Source: Dyadobacter tibetensis Y620-1 | GTDB lineage: Bacteria; Bacteroidota; Bacteroidia; Cytophagales; Spirosomataceae | Reading direction: 5' to 3' | Assembly: GCF_000566685.1 (NCBI RefSeq) | Contig: NZ_AZQN01000001.1 | Span: 434,001 to 498,000, forward strand | DNA: 64,000 nucleotides | Shown: positions 47,190-57,283 of the stretch, piece after piece | How the letters are laid out: every line of letters starts with the position of its first letter | Numbering within the stretch: position 1 is the first letter of the stretch | Made by a program: the position numbers and the translations under genes | Notes under the pieces: generated by a model | The model's database searches: none | Told to the model about the DNA's origin: nothing | What the model saw: only the letters and a program-made list of their open reading frames with translations

Positions 47190-48053
47190 ATGAGACAGCT
47201 AAAGATCAGTAAACAAATAACCAACCGTGAAAGCCAGTCCCTGGATAAATATTTACAGGAAATCGGTAAGGTTGATTTGTTAACGCCGGACGAGGAAGTG
47301 ACATTGGCTCAAAAAATCAGGGACGGAGATCAGCTTGCTCTTGAAAGACTTACGAAAGCAAACCTTAGGTTTGTCGTTTCAGTGGCTAAGCAATATCAAA
47401 ATCAAGGTCTCTCCCTAGGCGATTTGATCAATGAAGGTAATCTTGGCTTGATTAAGGCAGCTCAACGTTTTGACGAAACCCGAGGATTTAAGTTTATCTC
47501 TTATGCCGTATGGTGGATTCGTCAATCTATTCTTCAGGCTCTGGCCGAACAGTCTCGTATCGTTCGCCTACCCCTTAACAGGGTGGGGTCTTTGAATAAG
47601 ATTTCTAAAACTTTTTCAGAACTGGAGCAACGTTTCGAGCGTGAACCGTCGCCTGAAGAACTGGCTGAAGTATTGGAAATCACTTCATCTGAAGTTGTCG
47701 ATACTATGAAAATATCGGGTCGCCACGTTTCCATGGACGCACCTTTTGTGCAAGGGGAAGAGAATAGTCTCCTGGATGTATTGGAAAATGATTTGGAGGA
47801 TAAGCCCGATTCAGGATTGGTTAACGAGTCACTTCGTAAAGAGGTGCAACGCGCCCTGTGCACCTTAACACAGCGTGAAGCTGATGTTATTGCACTTTAT
47901 TTTGGCTTAAATGGCGAACATGCCATGACCCTGGAAGAAATTGGTGAAAAGTTCAATCTTACCAGAGAAAGGGTACGTCAGATTAAAGAAAAGGCGATTC
48001 GTAGACTTCGTCATGTTTCAAGAAGTAAAGCGTTGAAAACCTATCTTGGTTAA
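47190..48053 (+). CDS. rpoD: Primary sigma factor (RpoD/SigA type)
   Basis: The 287-residue sigma-70 factor has regions 1.2 ([20 protein letters not shown]), 2 ([37 protein letters not shown]), 3 and 4 (LTLEEIG-like: [20 protein letters not shown]). It lacks the long N-terminal region 1.1 of E. coli RpoD, as is normal in Bacteroidota, whose primary sigma recognises TTTG/TAnnTTTG promoters like those found across this window. It follows pnp by 67 bases and ends at a strong terminator. Confidence 0.95.
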   Translation: MRQLKISKQITNRESQSLDKYLQEIGKVDLLTPDEEVTLAQKIRDGDQLALERLTKANLRFVVSVAKQYQNQGLSLGDLINEGNLGLIKAAQRFDETRGFKFISYAVWWIRQSILQALAEQSRIVRLPLNRVGSLNKISKTFSELEQRFEREPSPEELAEVLEITSSEVVDTMKISGRHVSMDAPFVQGEENSLLDVLENDLEDKPDSGLVNESLRKEVQRALCTLTQREADVIALYFGLNGEHAMTLEEIGEKFNLTRERVRQIKEKAIRRLRHVSRSKALKTYLG

Positions 48054-48080
48054 ATCGTTGTTTTAATTCCAGAATAATTA

Positions 48081-48105
48081 AAAGGCCTCGAAAGAGGCCT
48101 TTTTT
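48081..48105 (+). terminator. Terminator of rpoD
   Basis: Stem AAAGGCCTC (48081-48089), GAAA tetraloop, GAGGCCTTT (48094-48102), then T to 48105. It ends 18 bases before the menD start, so menD's promoter must overlap it or lie upstream. Confidence 0.95.
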
Positions 48106-48122
48106 GTCGCATATATTAGCAT

Positions 48123-49853
48123 ATGGCAATCTTACAACCTCTAATTGATCTAGCCGAACTATTTTTTCAGCATGGTCTTCGCCATGTAGTACTCTCTCCA
48201 GGTTCGCGTTCAGCTGCCCTGAGCCTTGCATTTATCCGACATGGTGGATTTAAGATTCAAGTCTTGATCGATGAACGGTCAGCAGCATTCGTGGGACTGG
48301 GAATAGCTCAGCAGTTGCAGCAACCTACGATTTTGATCTGTACTTCTGGATCAGCAGCCTACAACTTTGCTCCAGCTATTGCAGAGGCCTTCTTTCAGCA
48401 GGTTCCCTTACTAGTCCTGACGGCCGACCGTCCTAAGGAATGGATTCATCAGTATGACGGTCAGACCATCTTTCAACAAGGAATTTTTGGCAAGCATGTC
48501 AAAGCGGACTTCGAATTCCCGGCCGATTATTCGCATCCAGATGCTGTTTGGCATATCAACAGGACTGCTAATGAGGCTTTTCTCCGGGCTACCACAGAAC
48601 CTTATGGCCCGGTTCACATAAATGTTCCAATCCGAGAACCGTTTTATCCGGAACCAGGTGAAACTTGGAAAGCATCCAGGCAGATTCGTAAAATTGGTCA
48701 GATTAAGACGAATATTGAACTTAATATTACCCAATGGCACAGCCTACTTGATACTTGGGATTCTTATGACCGTATCCTGATAGCTATAGGGCAACAGCCT
48801 TGGAATAATACCAATTGGGACTCTTTAGCGAATCTAGCCTCAGATTTGGCCATTCCCATAGTGGCAGATATCACAGCTAATATTAACCTTCCCGAACACG
48901 TGGTGCGACACCATGACTTATTTTTGGGAATTACCCGCGATGAAAGACTACTCCCTGAGCTTTTGATTACGACGGGGATGTCCTTTGTGTCCAAGAGTTT
49001 GAAACTATTCTTAAGGGAGAATCCCGCCGTAGTGCATTGGCATATTGGTACTGATGGGAGCATTGCCGACCCTCTGCAGTCCCTATCGCAGATCATACCC
49101 GTTTCCCCCACCTATTTTTTCGATATACTGTATGAGAAGATTGATTTCCAAAACTTTGTAGAGAACCAGGAACCGGATGGTAGGGAGGCCTATTTTGCTC
49201 TTTGGGAGGATTATGATATGAAATCCAGGATACTTCTTCATAGATATTTAAAGAAAATAGAGACGTTAAATGATTTAACAGCGTTAGATTTGATCCTTTC
49301 CAGGCTAGGTAGCCATTATATCCTACAGGTAGGCAATAGTATGCCCATTCGCTATGTCAATGCCTTAAGTATTGAAAATATTGACACAGCCAGGGTATAT
49401 GCCAATAGAGGGACCAGCGGAATTGACGGTTGTCTGAGCACAGCAATTGGTGCTGCTTTAGCTACTGATCTTCCTGTTTATCTGGTCCTTGGAGATCTTT
49501 CTTTCCTTTATGATCGAAATGGGTTATTAATCAAAGAACTTCCTGTGAATCTTAAAATAATTATACTTAACAACGGTGGGGGGGATATCTTCACCATGAT
49601 CGATGGTCCGGGAAGACTTTCTGAAAATGCTACCTATTTCAGGAATACACATCCTTATACAGCCGAGAATACAGCTAAGGACGCTGGAATTACCTACATT
49701 GCGGCCAGCAATATCGGGGAGCTGGAACAAGGGTTCGACTCGATTAAGAGGCTTCCAAATTGCGCATTACTGGAAGTATTTACCGATAGTGCGGATAATC
49801 AGGCGGCATGGAAAGGATTACGCGCGTTTATGAAAGCCCATTTGTCGGTTTAG
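48123..49853 (+). CDS. menD: SEPHCHC synthase (menaquinone synthesis)
   Basis: The 576-residue ThDP-dependent enzyme shows the MenD opening LFFQHGLRHVVLSPGSRSAAL and the catalytic glutamate segment IDERSAAFVGLGIAQ. PTILICTSGSAAYNFAPAIAEA, the LTADRPKEWIHQYDGQTI motif and the C-terminal ThDP/metal site LVLGDLSFLYDRNG...NNGGGDIF follow. It joins isochorismate and 2-oxoglutarate in the menaquinone pathway, the usual quinone of Bacteroidota. No other men gene is within the window. It runs in the same direction as rpoD but after its terminator. Confidence 0.95.
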   Translation: MAILQPLIDLAELFFQHGLRHVVLSPGSRSAALSLAFIRHGGFKIQVLIDERSAAFVGLGIAQQLQQPTILICTSGSAAYNFAPAIAEAFFQQVPLLVLTADRPKEWIHQYDGQTIFQQGIFGKHVKADFEFPADYSHPDAVWHINRTANEAFLRATTEPYGPVHINVPIREPFYPEPGETWKASRQIRKIGQIKTNIELNITQWHSLLDTWDSYDRILIAIGQQPWNNTNWDSLANLASDLAIPIVADITANINLPEHVVRHHDLFLGITRDERLLPELLITTGMSFVSKSLKLFLRENPAVVHWHIGTDGSIADPLQSLSQIIPVSPTYFFDILYEKIDFQNFVENQEPDGREAYFALWEDYDMKSRILLHRYLKKIETLNDLTALDLILSRLGSHYILQVGNSMPIRYVNALSIENIDTARVYANRGTSGIDGCLSTAIGAALATDLPVYLVLGDLSFLYDRNGLLIKELPVNLKIIILNNGGGDIFTMIDGPGRLSENATYFRNTHPYTAENTAKDAGITYIAASNIGELEQGFDSIKRLPNCALLEVFTDSADNQAAWKGLRAFMKAHLSV

Positions 49854-49878
49854 GTTATCCAAAAGATGGTCCTCCCGT

Positions 49879-50922
49879 TCAGTCACAATATTGCTTTAAA
49901 TAAGCGATAGAAAGACTGTCTTGAAGAATCTTCCCCTGGTTCCAAATTCTACAGGCTTCATCCCTTTGCTTATTTTCCCAGTAGGCCATACCACTGTGCC
50001 CCTGAAGTGCTTCGACGGGTTCGGCTAAATCAAGGGCCTTATTAAAGACCTCTATCGCCTTGGTCCAATTTTTCTGGTTGGCATACACCAGACCAAGGTT
50101 TCGTAAAGCATAGCCATTTTGAGGAAGAATGGTTAGCGCCCGTTCGATATAGGATTGGGCTTCTGATAAACGATTCGTTTGAAGTAGTACAAAACCTAGA
50201 TTATTAAGTGCATAGGCATCCGTAGGCTTCAGGTCCAAGGCACGCTTAAAGTAGCCTTCAGCTTTGGCATACTGTAGATTTTTGGTTGCAATTAATCCCA
50301 AATTGTTGATTGCTTCTGTTTGGGTAGGATTGATTCGCAGGGCACTGTTAAAATCTTGTTCAGCCAGGGGATATCTTTTTTCCTGAAAATATAAATAACC
50401 CCGATTAACATAAGCCTCCGGATTGTCAACAGATAGTGCAATGGATTTATCATAACTGCTATACGCTTGCCCGATCTGACCTAAAGCGGTATTTAGGTTT
50501 CCTTCCACCAAATAATATCGGCTGGAATCTTTGTATTCTTTACTTATAGCGGAGAGGTCCTGACTGGTAATTTGAGTTTTTCCTAATATCAGCGCTACCT
50601 CGGCTCTTGCCATATATGCCTGTAATAGGGTAGGATCCTTTTCAATTGCAGTAGATAGGGTCTGAAATGATTCTTCCAACAGATTGAGCTTCAATAATGC
50701 TATACCTTTGTTTAAATAAGCGTCTGAAAAGGATTCATTTTTCTCCAATGCTTCGTCATACCAGCGAATGGCTTCCTTATAGTCATTTCTATGCAGTGCG
50801 GCATTTGCTTTGAGGAAAAAATCCGCGGCATCCTTTTTGCTTTGTGTGTTGCAGGAAGAAAAGATTAAAATAAATGGAAGGATCAGTAGCGTTCTATATA
50901 CGCTTACAGTAAATTTGAACAT
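49879..50922 (-). CDS. TPR-repeat lipoprotein
   Basis: The 347-residue protein has a lipoprotein signal peptide ending at the lipobox FSSC (Cys at about residue 24). About eight TPR units follow (ALHRNDYKEAIRWYDEALEK, PEAYVNRGYLYFQEKRYPLAE, TDAYALNNLGFVLLQTNRLSE). TPR arrays mediate protein-protein contacts, and the lipid anchor places it in the inner or outer membrane facing the periplasm. The partner is unknown. It is divergent from the 83-residue gene with 28 bases between, and converges on menD. Confidence 0.85.
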   Translation of the reverse strand: MFKFTVSVYRTLLILPFILIFSSCNTQSKKDAADFFLKANAALHRNDYKEAIRWYDEALEKNESFSDAYLNKGIALLKLNLLEESFQTLSTAIEKDPTLLQAYMARAEVALILGKTQITSQDLSAISKEYKDSSRYYLVEGNLNTALGQIGQAYSSYDKSIALSVDNPEAYVNRGYLYFQEKRYPLAEQDFNSALRINPTQTEAINNLGLIATKNLQYAKAEGYFKRALDLKPTDAYALNNLGFVLLQTNRLSEAQSYIERALTILPQNGYALRNLGLVYANQKNWTKAIEVFNKALDLAEPVEALQGHSGMAYWENKQRDEACRIWNQGKILQDSLSIAYLKQYCD

Positions 50923-50950
50923 TAAGTTAGGACTATAATAAGATGAAACG

Positions 50951-51202
50951 ATGCGATACGTAAAGGATATTCCTCATAATCAGTTTAAAATTGGCTTATA
51001 TCATTGGAATAATAAGTACATAATCAAAATTGAAACGGGATCTTTTGAACAAACATACAAAATCGATGAATACGAAGTAAGCGGGGTTGAAGAAATAGAT
51101 AAGGTGATCGATGAGAACTTTATGCAAGCCGTCAGCCTACAATTTCATCAAATGCATCAGAGTCTGCAGGCCACCCTGTTGCGCAATGAAATCATATTTT
51201 AA
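50951..51202 (+). CDS. Small conserved hypothetical protein
   Basis: I do not recognise a named family. The 83-residue protein has no signal peptide or membrane segment. It is an alternating strand-helix sequence (FKIGLYHWNNKYIIKIETGS, EQTYKIDEYEVSG, then a helix QAVSLQFHQMHQSLQATLL). Frame use looks coding and it fills the gap between two TPR genes, so I take it as real. No function is proposed. Confidence 0.65.
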   Translation: MRYVKDIPHNQFKIGLYHWNNKYIIKIETGSFEQTYKIDEYEVSGVEEIDKVIDENFMQAVSLQFHQMHQSLQATLLRNEIIF

Positions 51203-51362
51203 AAGGGCAGTATTGTAAGGATCGGAAGAATATATACGGTTTTGAAACCATTATCGTTAATTAGCATGAATCATTAGCGGGTAAGGACCTCCCCATCATG
51301 ACTTATATACTTATATGTTAAAAAATAAAAAAACAGCACAAAATAAAGCGCTTTCGCCCAAT

Positions 51363-54300
51363 ATGCATAAAAACAATAGTGCCTATGCCCTAGGGGTGTT
51401 GTTCTGCGCCGGGGTAACTCCATTGGCCGCACAAAACACGCTCAGTATTACCGAGCCTGAAGCTCATTTCCGGAATGGTTTGGAGTATTATCAAAAATCG
51501 AATTTCGTAGCGGCCAGGCAGGAGTTTCAGGAATTCCTGGCCACCAAGGATCAACTCCTGACAACGGGGGATTATAATAAAGTTACTGCGGAATATTATT
51601 TTGCGGTAACCGGCCTTTATCTGAACTATCCAGAGGCGGAAGTTCAAGTTGACCGATTCGTTAAAAATCATGCTGAGCATCCCAAAGCGCAACAGATTTA
51701 TTCAGATTTAGGTAATTATTATTATAAGGCTGGTAATTATGAAAAAGCGATCACCTATCTGGAGAAGGCAGTATCTAATTCAGGTAATCCAGGTAAGAAA
51801 TTAGAAAGCACCTATCAGTTGGCTATGGCTTATTATAACACCAAGCAGGTTGATCAGGCTTTGCCTTTGTTTAATCAACTGAAAACGGTTTCAGATTTTG
51901 CCAACTGGGGAGATGCTTCTTTTTATGCAGGAATAATCAATTATCAGAAGGACAACTTCTCGGAGGCCTATCAGGACTTTCTTCGGGTGGAGAATCATCC
52001 CTATTACAAGGACGAGGCTCCAAACTGGATCATTTCGAGTTTGTATCAACAAAAAGATTATGATCAGCTCCTGAAATACGGAGAGAAGATTTTAGCAAGC
52101 CAAAGGGGTAATGCTAAACTGGATGACGTTGCCTTATATGTGGCTGAAGTATATTATGAGCAAGGGGACTATGAAAAAGCGGTGGGAGCTTATGAGCGGT
52201 ATAAGAAAATGAAAAAGGGAGATATGCCCCCGGCTGTAGCCTTACATTATGGACATTCACTCTTCCGCACCGGAAAATACGAATCTTCCATTACAGCTTT
52301 GAAGAGCTTAGGAAACGGAAAAGATTCTGTTTCGCAGTACTCTTCATATCTACTAGGAATCAGCTATTTAAAGACGTCTAATTTAAGTTATGCTTTAACG
52401 TCATTTGGCTCGGCAGCGAAGCTGGATCACAATTTGGTTGTAAAGGAAGAGTCTGCCTACAACCATGCGAAGGTACAATTAGATATGGGTAACAATAATG
52501 ATGCCATTAAGGAGTTCAACGAATTTATGGCGGCTTATCCGAATAGTAAGCACAGTGAAGAAGCTACCGAATTGGTGGCCCAAGGGTATGCCAATGCTAG
52601 TAATAATGCAGGAGCTATAAAGTACATTGAGGGGTTAAATAAACGGAATGCTAAAATTAATAGCACCTATCAGCGTCTTACGTATAATCAGGGGGTAGTA
52701 GAATTTAATCAGGAGCGATTTGCCAATGCTATCAGTTTCTTTGACAAATCCTTACAATATCCAATCGACGAGGAGCTTTATGTGGCCGCATCCTATTATA
52801 AGGCGGAATCTACTTACGGACTCAAAAATGTTGACGACGCCAGCAGACAATATATAGCATTAAGTAAGAATTCGAAGGCTGGAATTTATGCTCGTAAAAG
52901 CTTATATGCATTAGGTTATATTTATTATAATCAGAAGAAATATTCGCAAGCCCTGCCATATTTCAAACAATTCATAGCAAATACTGAAGGCATCGAGGGA
53001 TCGGTCATCGAAGATGCCCACACCCGTCTGGCTGACTGTTATCTGGCCGCTAAGAATTACGACGAAGCGATTAAAACATATGAGCAAGTAACTCAAAAGG
53101 GACGTACAGACAAAGATTATGCCATGTTCCAAAAGGCCCGGGCCTATGTATATATGAAACGCGAACAGGAGGCTCGCAGACAGTTTGAGTTATTAATTGG
53201 CCAATTCCCAGCGTCTCGGTATTTGGACGATGCTTATTTTCAAATTGCGGATATAGATTTCCAAAACCAAAGCTATTCGGCAGCTGTGAAGGGTTTTACA
53301 AGAATGATCAACGAAAAACCTAAAAGCTTATTAATCCCTGCAGCCCTATTGAGAAGAGCACAGTCATACTATAACTTACAGGTATATGAGCAGGCTATAG
53401 TCGATTTTAAGAAAATTCTTTCTGAATACCCAGATTCTCCGTCTTCAAGCAGTGCGTTGGAAGGGATTCAGGAGAGCTACTCGGCTGTAGGTCGCCCCGA
53501 AGAATTCAACCAGGTACTTTCAGTGGTTCGTAAAAATAATCCTGGTAATGCGAAACTGGAAGAAGTAGAATACGATAATGTCCGCAATTTATATTATGCG
53601 CAGAAATATGAGAGTGCAATCACATCCTTAAAAGGATTTTTGGAAACTTATCCTAACAGCAAACACCAGTACGACGCGAGGTATTTTATTGGAAGTGCCT
53701 ATGATAAGATTGGCCAGGCAGATCAGGCATTACAATATTTCACTAAGGTGGTACAAGACAATCGATCATCTTTTATTGCAGCAGCTGCACAACGCACTGC
53801 CGAAATTGAGATAGCACGCGGAAATTATAATAACGCAGTAGGGAGTTTCAGAACCTTCTTGCGTAATGCGGAAAGTAAAAAGGAACAGGTTCAGGCTTGG
53901 ACTGGTTTGATGGATAATTATTACACGCTTAAGAATTATGATTCAACGCTGTATTTCGCCAAGGAGGTCATTAATGTAGGCAATATCATTCCTTCCAGTC
54001 TGGGAAAGGCTCAGCTTTACCTGGGGAAGGTTCCTTATGAGAAAGGAGAATTAACCAAGGCTGCGGATGAGTTTAAGAAGATCATGGCTACCTCCAAGGA
54101 CGAATATGGAGCAGAGGCTAGCTACTGGTCCGCAATGATTTTGTATAAAAATAAGAAATATCCGGAAGCTGAGAAGGCCATCATTGAACTAGCCAAGACC
54201 TTTGAGGGCTATGATAATTGGCGGGTGAAATCATTTATATTACTGTCCGATGTTTATATTGGAATGGGAGAAATAGCCCAGGCGAGAGCAACCCTGAATT

Positions 54301-54371
54301 CCATTATTGATAACAGTGATGATGAAGCAGCCATTGCTGAAGCAAAAGTGAAGTTGAGCCAGATAAAATAA
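51363..54371 (+). CDS. Very long TPR-repeat exported protein
   Basis: The frame is open from 51315 (1018 residues). ATG 51363 puts a signal peptide (YALGVLFCAGVTPLAAQ) at the N-terminus and is my choice (1002 residues). The rest is almost entirely TPR/YbgF-like units, more than 20, with recurring QIYSDLGNYYYKAGNYEKAI, ALYVAEVYYEQGDYEKAV, ADCYLAAKNYDEAIKTYEQ and DDAYFQIADIDFQNQSY. It is likely a periplasmic scaffold. Related long TPR proteins of Bacteroidota include the gliding/secretion protein SprE and outer-membrane assembly partners, but I cannot assign it to one. The beta-barrel gene follows 51 bases later, suggesting a shared complex (inference). Confidence 0.8.
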   Translation: MHKNNSAYALGVLFCAGVTPLAAQNTLSITEPEAHFRNGLEYYQKSNFVAARQEFQEFLATKDQLLTTGDYNKVTAEYYFAVTGLYLNYPEAEVQVDRFVKNHAEHPKAQQIYSDLGNYYYKAGNYEKAITYLEKAVSNSGNPGKKLESTYQLAMAYYNTKQVDQALPLFNQLKTVSDFANWGDASFYAGIINYQKDNFSEAYQDFLRVENHPYYKDEAPNWIISSLYQQKDYDQLLKYGEKILASQRGNAKLDDVALYVAEVYYEQGDYEKAVGAYERYKKMKKGDMPPAVALHYGHSLFRTGKYESSITALKSLGNGKDSVSQYSSYLLGISYLKTSNLSYALTSFGSAAKLDHNLVVKEESAYNHAKVQLDMGNNNDAIKEFNEFMAAYPNSKHSEEATELVAQGYANASNNAGAIKYIEGLNKRNAKINSTYQRLTYNQGVVEFNQERFANAISFFDKSLQYPIDEELYVAASYYKAESTYGLKNVDDASRQYIALSKNSKAGIYARKSLYALGYIYYNQKKYSQALPYFKQFIANTEGIEGSVIEDAHTRLADCYLAAKNYDEAIKTYEQVTQKGRTDKDYAMFQKARAYVYMKREQEARRQFELLIGQFPASRYLDDAYFQIADIDFQNQSYSAAVKGFTRMINEKPKSLLIPAALLRRAQSYYNLQVYEQAIVDFKKILSEYPDSPSSSSALEGIQESYSAVGRPEEFNQVLSVVRKNNPGNAKLEEVEYDNVRNLYYAQKYESAITSLKGFLETYPNSKHQYDARYFIGSAYDKIGQADQALQYFTKVVQDNRSSFIAAAAQRTAEIEIARGNYNNAVGSFRTFLRNAESKKEQVQAWTGLMDNYYTLKNYDSTLYFAKEVINVGNIIPSSLGKAQLYLGKVPYEKGELTKAADEFKKIMATSKDEYGAEASYWSAMILYKNKKYPEAEKAIIELAKTFEGYDNWRVKSFILLSDVYIGMGEIAQARATLNSIIDNSDDEAAIAEAKVKLSQIK

Positions 54372-54422
54372 AAGATTCGCATCATCTAAAAACGGATACG
54401 ATAGCAAATGATAGATATTCAA

Positions 54423-56096
54423 ATGAAAAAAGATAACAACCTGAAACGTTCGGGCATACTCATGTTAGTACTCGGATTTGTGGCCAATCATGCTATGGCC
54501 CAGCGTGGAGAGATAGAGAGCCAAACGTATGAGATTATCAAGGAAAAGAGTATAGAGTTTGGCACTGCCAATAGATTATTCGACAAGGTGCAACCGGTAT
54601 CAGCCGATCAGAGTAAGACTAAGGTGGGGTACGAGCTAATAGATCCTAATCTGAATATTGCATCTCCCAAACTTACACCCTCAGTAGGAGTTTCTTCCGA
54701 TGAAAAGGAACGTATTGATGGGCCTGATATCCTCAATAATTACATCAAATTGGGAGCCGGGAATTACAGTCGCTTTTTAGGGGAAGCGTTTGTGGGGGCA
54801 CGAACTTCGGAGGATCTTGCATTTACAGCTCAGCTCAAGCAACTTTCGGCGGGTTCAGGCCCCGTAGATGGCAAAAATTCAGCCAGCGCCAATACGGATA
54901 TTAAAGTTGGAGGAAAATACATCCAGTCCAAGTACAAGGTAGATGCTAGTTTAGATTTTAATAGAAAAAACTATTATTTCTACGGCTACAAACCACAACC
55001 TGAACGCAGTACTGTTAACCGTGATTCCATTCGTCAGACAGTAAATCAATTTGGGTTTTCATTAGGATTTGAAAATACGGATGCAGAAGTTGCCGTCGAC
55101 TACTCTGTAAAAACCAGTTTAAATTCTCTGAAAGATCGCTATAAAGCTTCAGAAATTGACTGGGGTACGCAATTAAATGCTTCAGTCCCAATTTCTGAGT
55201 CATTTTATGCCTTGCTCAATGCCGATGCTTATGTGTCACAAAGAGTGGACCGGCTTACCTATAACAGAAATCTATTTCGGGTGAGTCCCACCTTTAAATA
55301 TGTATCCGATATATTCTCAGTAACATTTGGTTTGAACGCCGTCAATGAGACTGACAGTGAGCTTAATATCAATAAAACGAAAGCTTTCCCAAAGGTGAAC
55401 CTGGACGTGTCTCCCGTTGCCGGTATCCATGTTTTTGCAAATTATAATGGAGACATTATAAGAAATACCTTAAAAAGTATGCTCGGGGAAAATCAGTGGC
55501 TTGGCTCTAATGTACTGATAGTTAATACAGAAAAGACCTATGATATCAGTGCAGGCGTGAAAGGTGAAGATCCACAAGGATTCAATTATGAGGGCAAGGT
55601 ATCATTTGCGCAGTATCGCAACTTTTACAACTTCAATAACGCATTGGCTGATAGCACCCGCTTTTCGATCATATATGATCCGGGAAAGACTAAGGTAATG
55701 ACCCTTTCGGCACAGGTAGGATACAATTTAAATGATCTATTCAAAACCTCTTTGAAAGTTAATTTCTTTGATTATAAAATGGATCAGTCAGAATATGCTT
55801 GGCACCGTCCCGACCTGACAGTGAACTGGTTTAACGCTCTTTCTATCAGTAATAAGCTGTTTATCACTTCCGATTTTTACATACTGAAAGGGATGAAAGC
55901 CAAGAATTTCCAGTCAGGAATCGTACAGAAACTACCAGTGATAGCCGATCTTAATTTTAAAATCGACTATCTTCTAACACAAAACTTTTCCGCCTTTGTT
56001 GCCATCAATAATGTATTTGGTAAGCAGTATCAGCGCTACCAGTATTATCCGCAGCAGGGGCTCAACTTTATTGGAGGATTGTCATTTTCTTTCTAA
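54423..56096 (+). CDS. Outer-membrane beta-barrel protein (TonB-receptor-like barrel without plug)
   Basis: From ATG 54423 the product is 557 residues with a signal peptide (VLGFVANHAMAQ). A Pro/Asp-rich stretch to about 120 follows, then an all-beta region of alternating strands to the end. It closes with FSAFVAINNVFGKQYQRYQ and YPQQGLNFIGGLSFSF, the typical last strands of TonB-dependent receptor barrels with a terminal Phe. A TonB box and plug domain are not recognisable and the length is shorter than a full receptor. It lies between the long TPR protein and the HU-CCDC81/SPOR gene, with 19 bases to the latter. Confidence 0.78.
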   Translation: MKKDNNLKRSGILMLVLGFVANHAMAQRGEIESQTYEIIKEKSIEFGTANRLFDKVQPVSADQSKTKVGYELIDPNLNIASPKLTPSVGVSSDEKERIDGPDILNNYIKLGAGNYSRFLGEAFVGARTSEDLAFTAQLKQLSAGSGPVDGKNSASANTDIKVGGKYIQSKYKVDASLDFNRKNYYFYGYKPQPERSTVNRDSIRQTVNQFGFSLGFENTDAEVAVDYSVKTSLNSLKDRYKASEIDWGTQLNASVPISESFYALLNADAYVSQRVDRLTYNRNLFRVSPTFKYVSDIFSVTFGLNAVNETDSELNINKTKAFPKVNLDVSPVAGIHVFANYNGDIIRNTLKSMLGENQWLGSNVLIVNTEKTYDISAGVKGEDPQGFNYEGKVSFAQYRNFYNFNNALADSTRFSIIYDPGKTKVMTLSAQVGYNLNDLFKTSLKVNFFDYKMDQSEYAWHRPDLTVNWFNALSISNKLFITSDFYILKGMKAKNFQSGIVQKLPVIADLNFKIDYLLTQNFSAFVAINNVFGKQYQRYQYYPQQGLNFIGGLSFSF

Positions 56097-56115
56097 CTTC
56101 GCCTAATCATCAACT

Positions 56116-57168
56116 TTGAAGCCTATGTCAACTATAGAAACGATCCTAAAGCAACTGGTAAGAGCGCATGAATTCGTGATAATTCCCGAATTTGGGGCAC
56201 TACTTAGCCATCAGGTCGTGGCGCATTTTGACAAAAAGCAGGGAAGGTTTATTCCTTCCTCGAGAAAACTGTCTTTCAACGAGTTTGTTAGTCAGGATGA
56301 TGGATTTTTGGCCAATTACATTTCCAAGACGGAGGGGATTACACATCAGCAGGCACTGACTAATATCAGAAACTTTGTCTTGGAACAGAAGAGCCGGCTT
56401 AAACAATCTGGAGAAACTGAGATTTTAGACATTGGTACATTTCGTGAGAATATTGAAGGAAAGTTAGTCTTTGAACCCAATAGGCAGCAATATATTCAAG
56501 AAGATTGGTATGGTTTTTCCCCGATCGACGCTCAAGAATCTGGGGTAAAAGCTATTAATATGGTAGCAAACACAATTGATGAAGCCGAATATGTGGCTCA
56601 GGATGAGCTACCAACCCATGGTGCTATGAAATGGTACCATTGGGCTTCGGCAGCTATGTTAATTGGTGTATTATGTTATTTTAGTTTCTTTTTGGTGGGA
56701 GAAAATACACTATTAAATAAAAGTGATCTGAACCCTTTTACCAGTTCTGTTAGGGAGGAAATTTCTGCACCTGAGGAAGAGTCCGCTTCTGTTAATATGG
56801 TAGCAGTAGATTTACCGAAGGGCAACCTAACCGATGTAACCAGCGAACCTCCCGTACCTGTATCCGACAATGTTGAAGAGGATATTCCTGTCAGGGAGGA
56901 AATTAATGCGCAGGGCGTCATAGAAAGTGATCCATTTGAATATTATCTTATAGCTGGCGTGTTCCGTGGTGAAAAGCAAGCAGGGGTTTTAGTTGAAGAA
57001 TTGCGTGAAAAAGGCTATCCCCTGACAAAAATTATTCCCCGGGACAGAAATTCGTCCAACTACAAAGTGGCGGTTCAAGGGTTTGTGGATAAAGCATCTG
57101 CCACTGCGGCTAATAGACACTTGAAATCTATAATCGGAGAATATGGCTGGGTTTATCACAAACGTTAG
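56116..57168 (+). CDS. HU-CCDC81-type / SPOR membrane protein
   Basis: The 350-residue protein has two HU-like modules at the N-terminus (about 5-130: EFVIIPEFGALLSHQVVAHF, LDIGTFRENIEGKLVFEPN), the pattern of the bacterial HU-CCDC81 pair. A single membrane helix at 174-194 (WASAAMLIGVLCYFSFFLVG), an acidic linker and a C-terminal SPOR domain follow (about 273-350, YYLIAGVFRGEKQAGVLVEE). SPOR domains bind denuded septal peptidoglycan, so it should link a cytoplasmic HU-like head to the cell wall in the periplasm. ATG 56125 is an alternative start. It ends the run of envelope genes at a terminator. Confidence 0.88.
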   Translation: MKPMSTIETILKQLVRAHEFVIIPEFGALLSHQVVAHFDKKQGRFIPSSRKLSFNEFVSQDDGFLANYISKTEGITHQQALTNIRNFVLEQKSRLKQSGETEILDIGTFRENIEGKLVFEPNRQQYIQEDWYGFSPIDAQESGVKAINMVANTIDEAEYVAQDELPTHGAMKWYHWASAAMLIGVLCYFSFFLVGENTLLNKSDLNPFTSSVREEISAPEEESASVNMVAVDLPKGNLTDVTSEPPVPVSDNVEEDIPVREEINAQGVIESDPFEYYLIAGVFRGEKQAGVLVEELREKGYPLTKIIPRDRNSSNYKVAVQGFVDKASATAANRHLKSIIGEYGWVYHKR

Positions 57169-57197
57169 GTAATTAACCTGGTAAAATATTTATTATG

Positions 57198-57220
57198 AAG
57201 GGTCTTTTGACCCTTTTTTT
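57198..57220 (+). terminator. Terminator after the HU-CCDC81/SPOR gene
   Basis: Stem AAGGGTC (57198-57204), TTTT loop, GACCCTT (57209-57215) and a T-run to 57220. The end of the T-run also forms the -33 box of the next promoter. Confidence 0.9.
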
Positions 57221-57248
57221 GTGATTATACTAAAATACTGTAGATTTA
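57218..57248 (+). promoter_or_regulatory. Promoter of the TonB-like gene
   Basis: TTTG (57218-57221), exactly 19 bases, then TAGATTTA (57241-57248), one mismatch from TAnnTTTG. The leader would be about 29 bases. Confidence 0.55.
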
Positions 57249-57283
57249 CGTTTTAGTGGAAATATCCTAAATGATAGAGCAAT

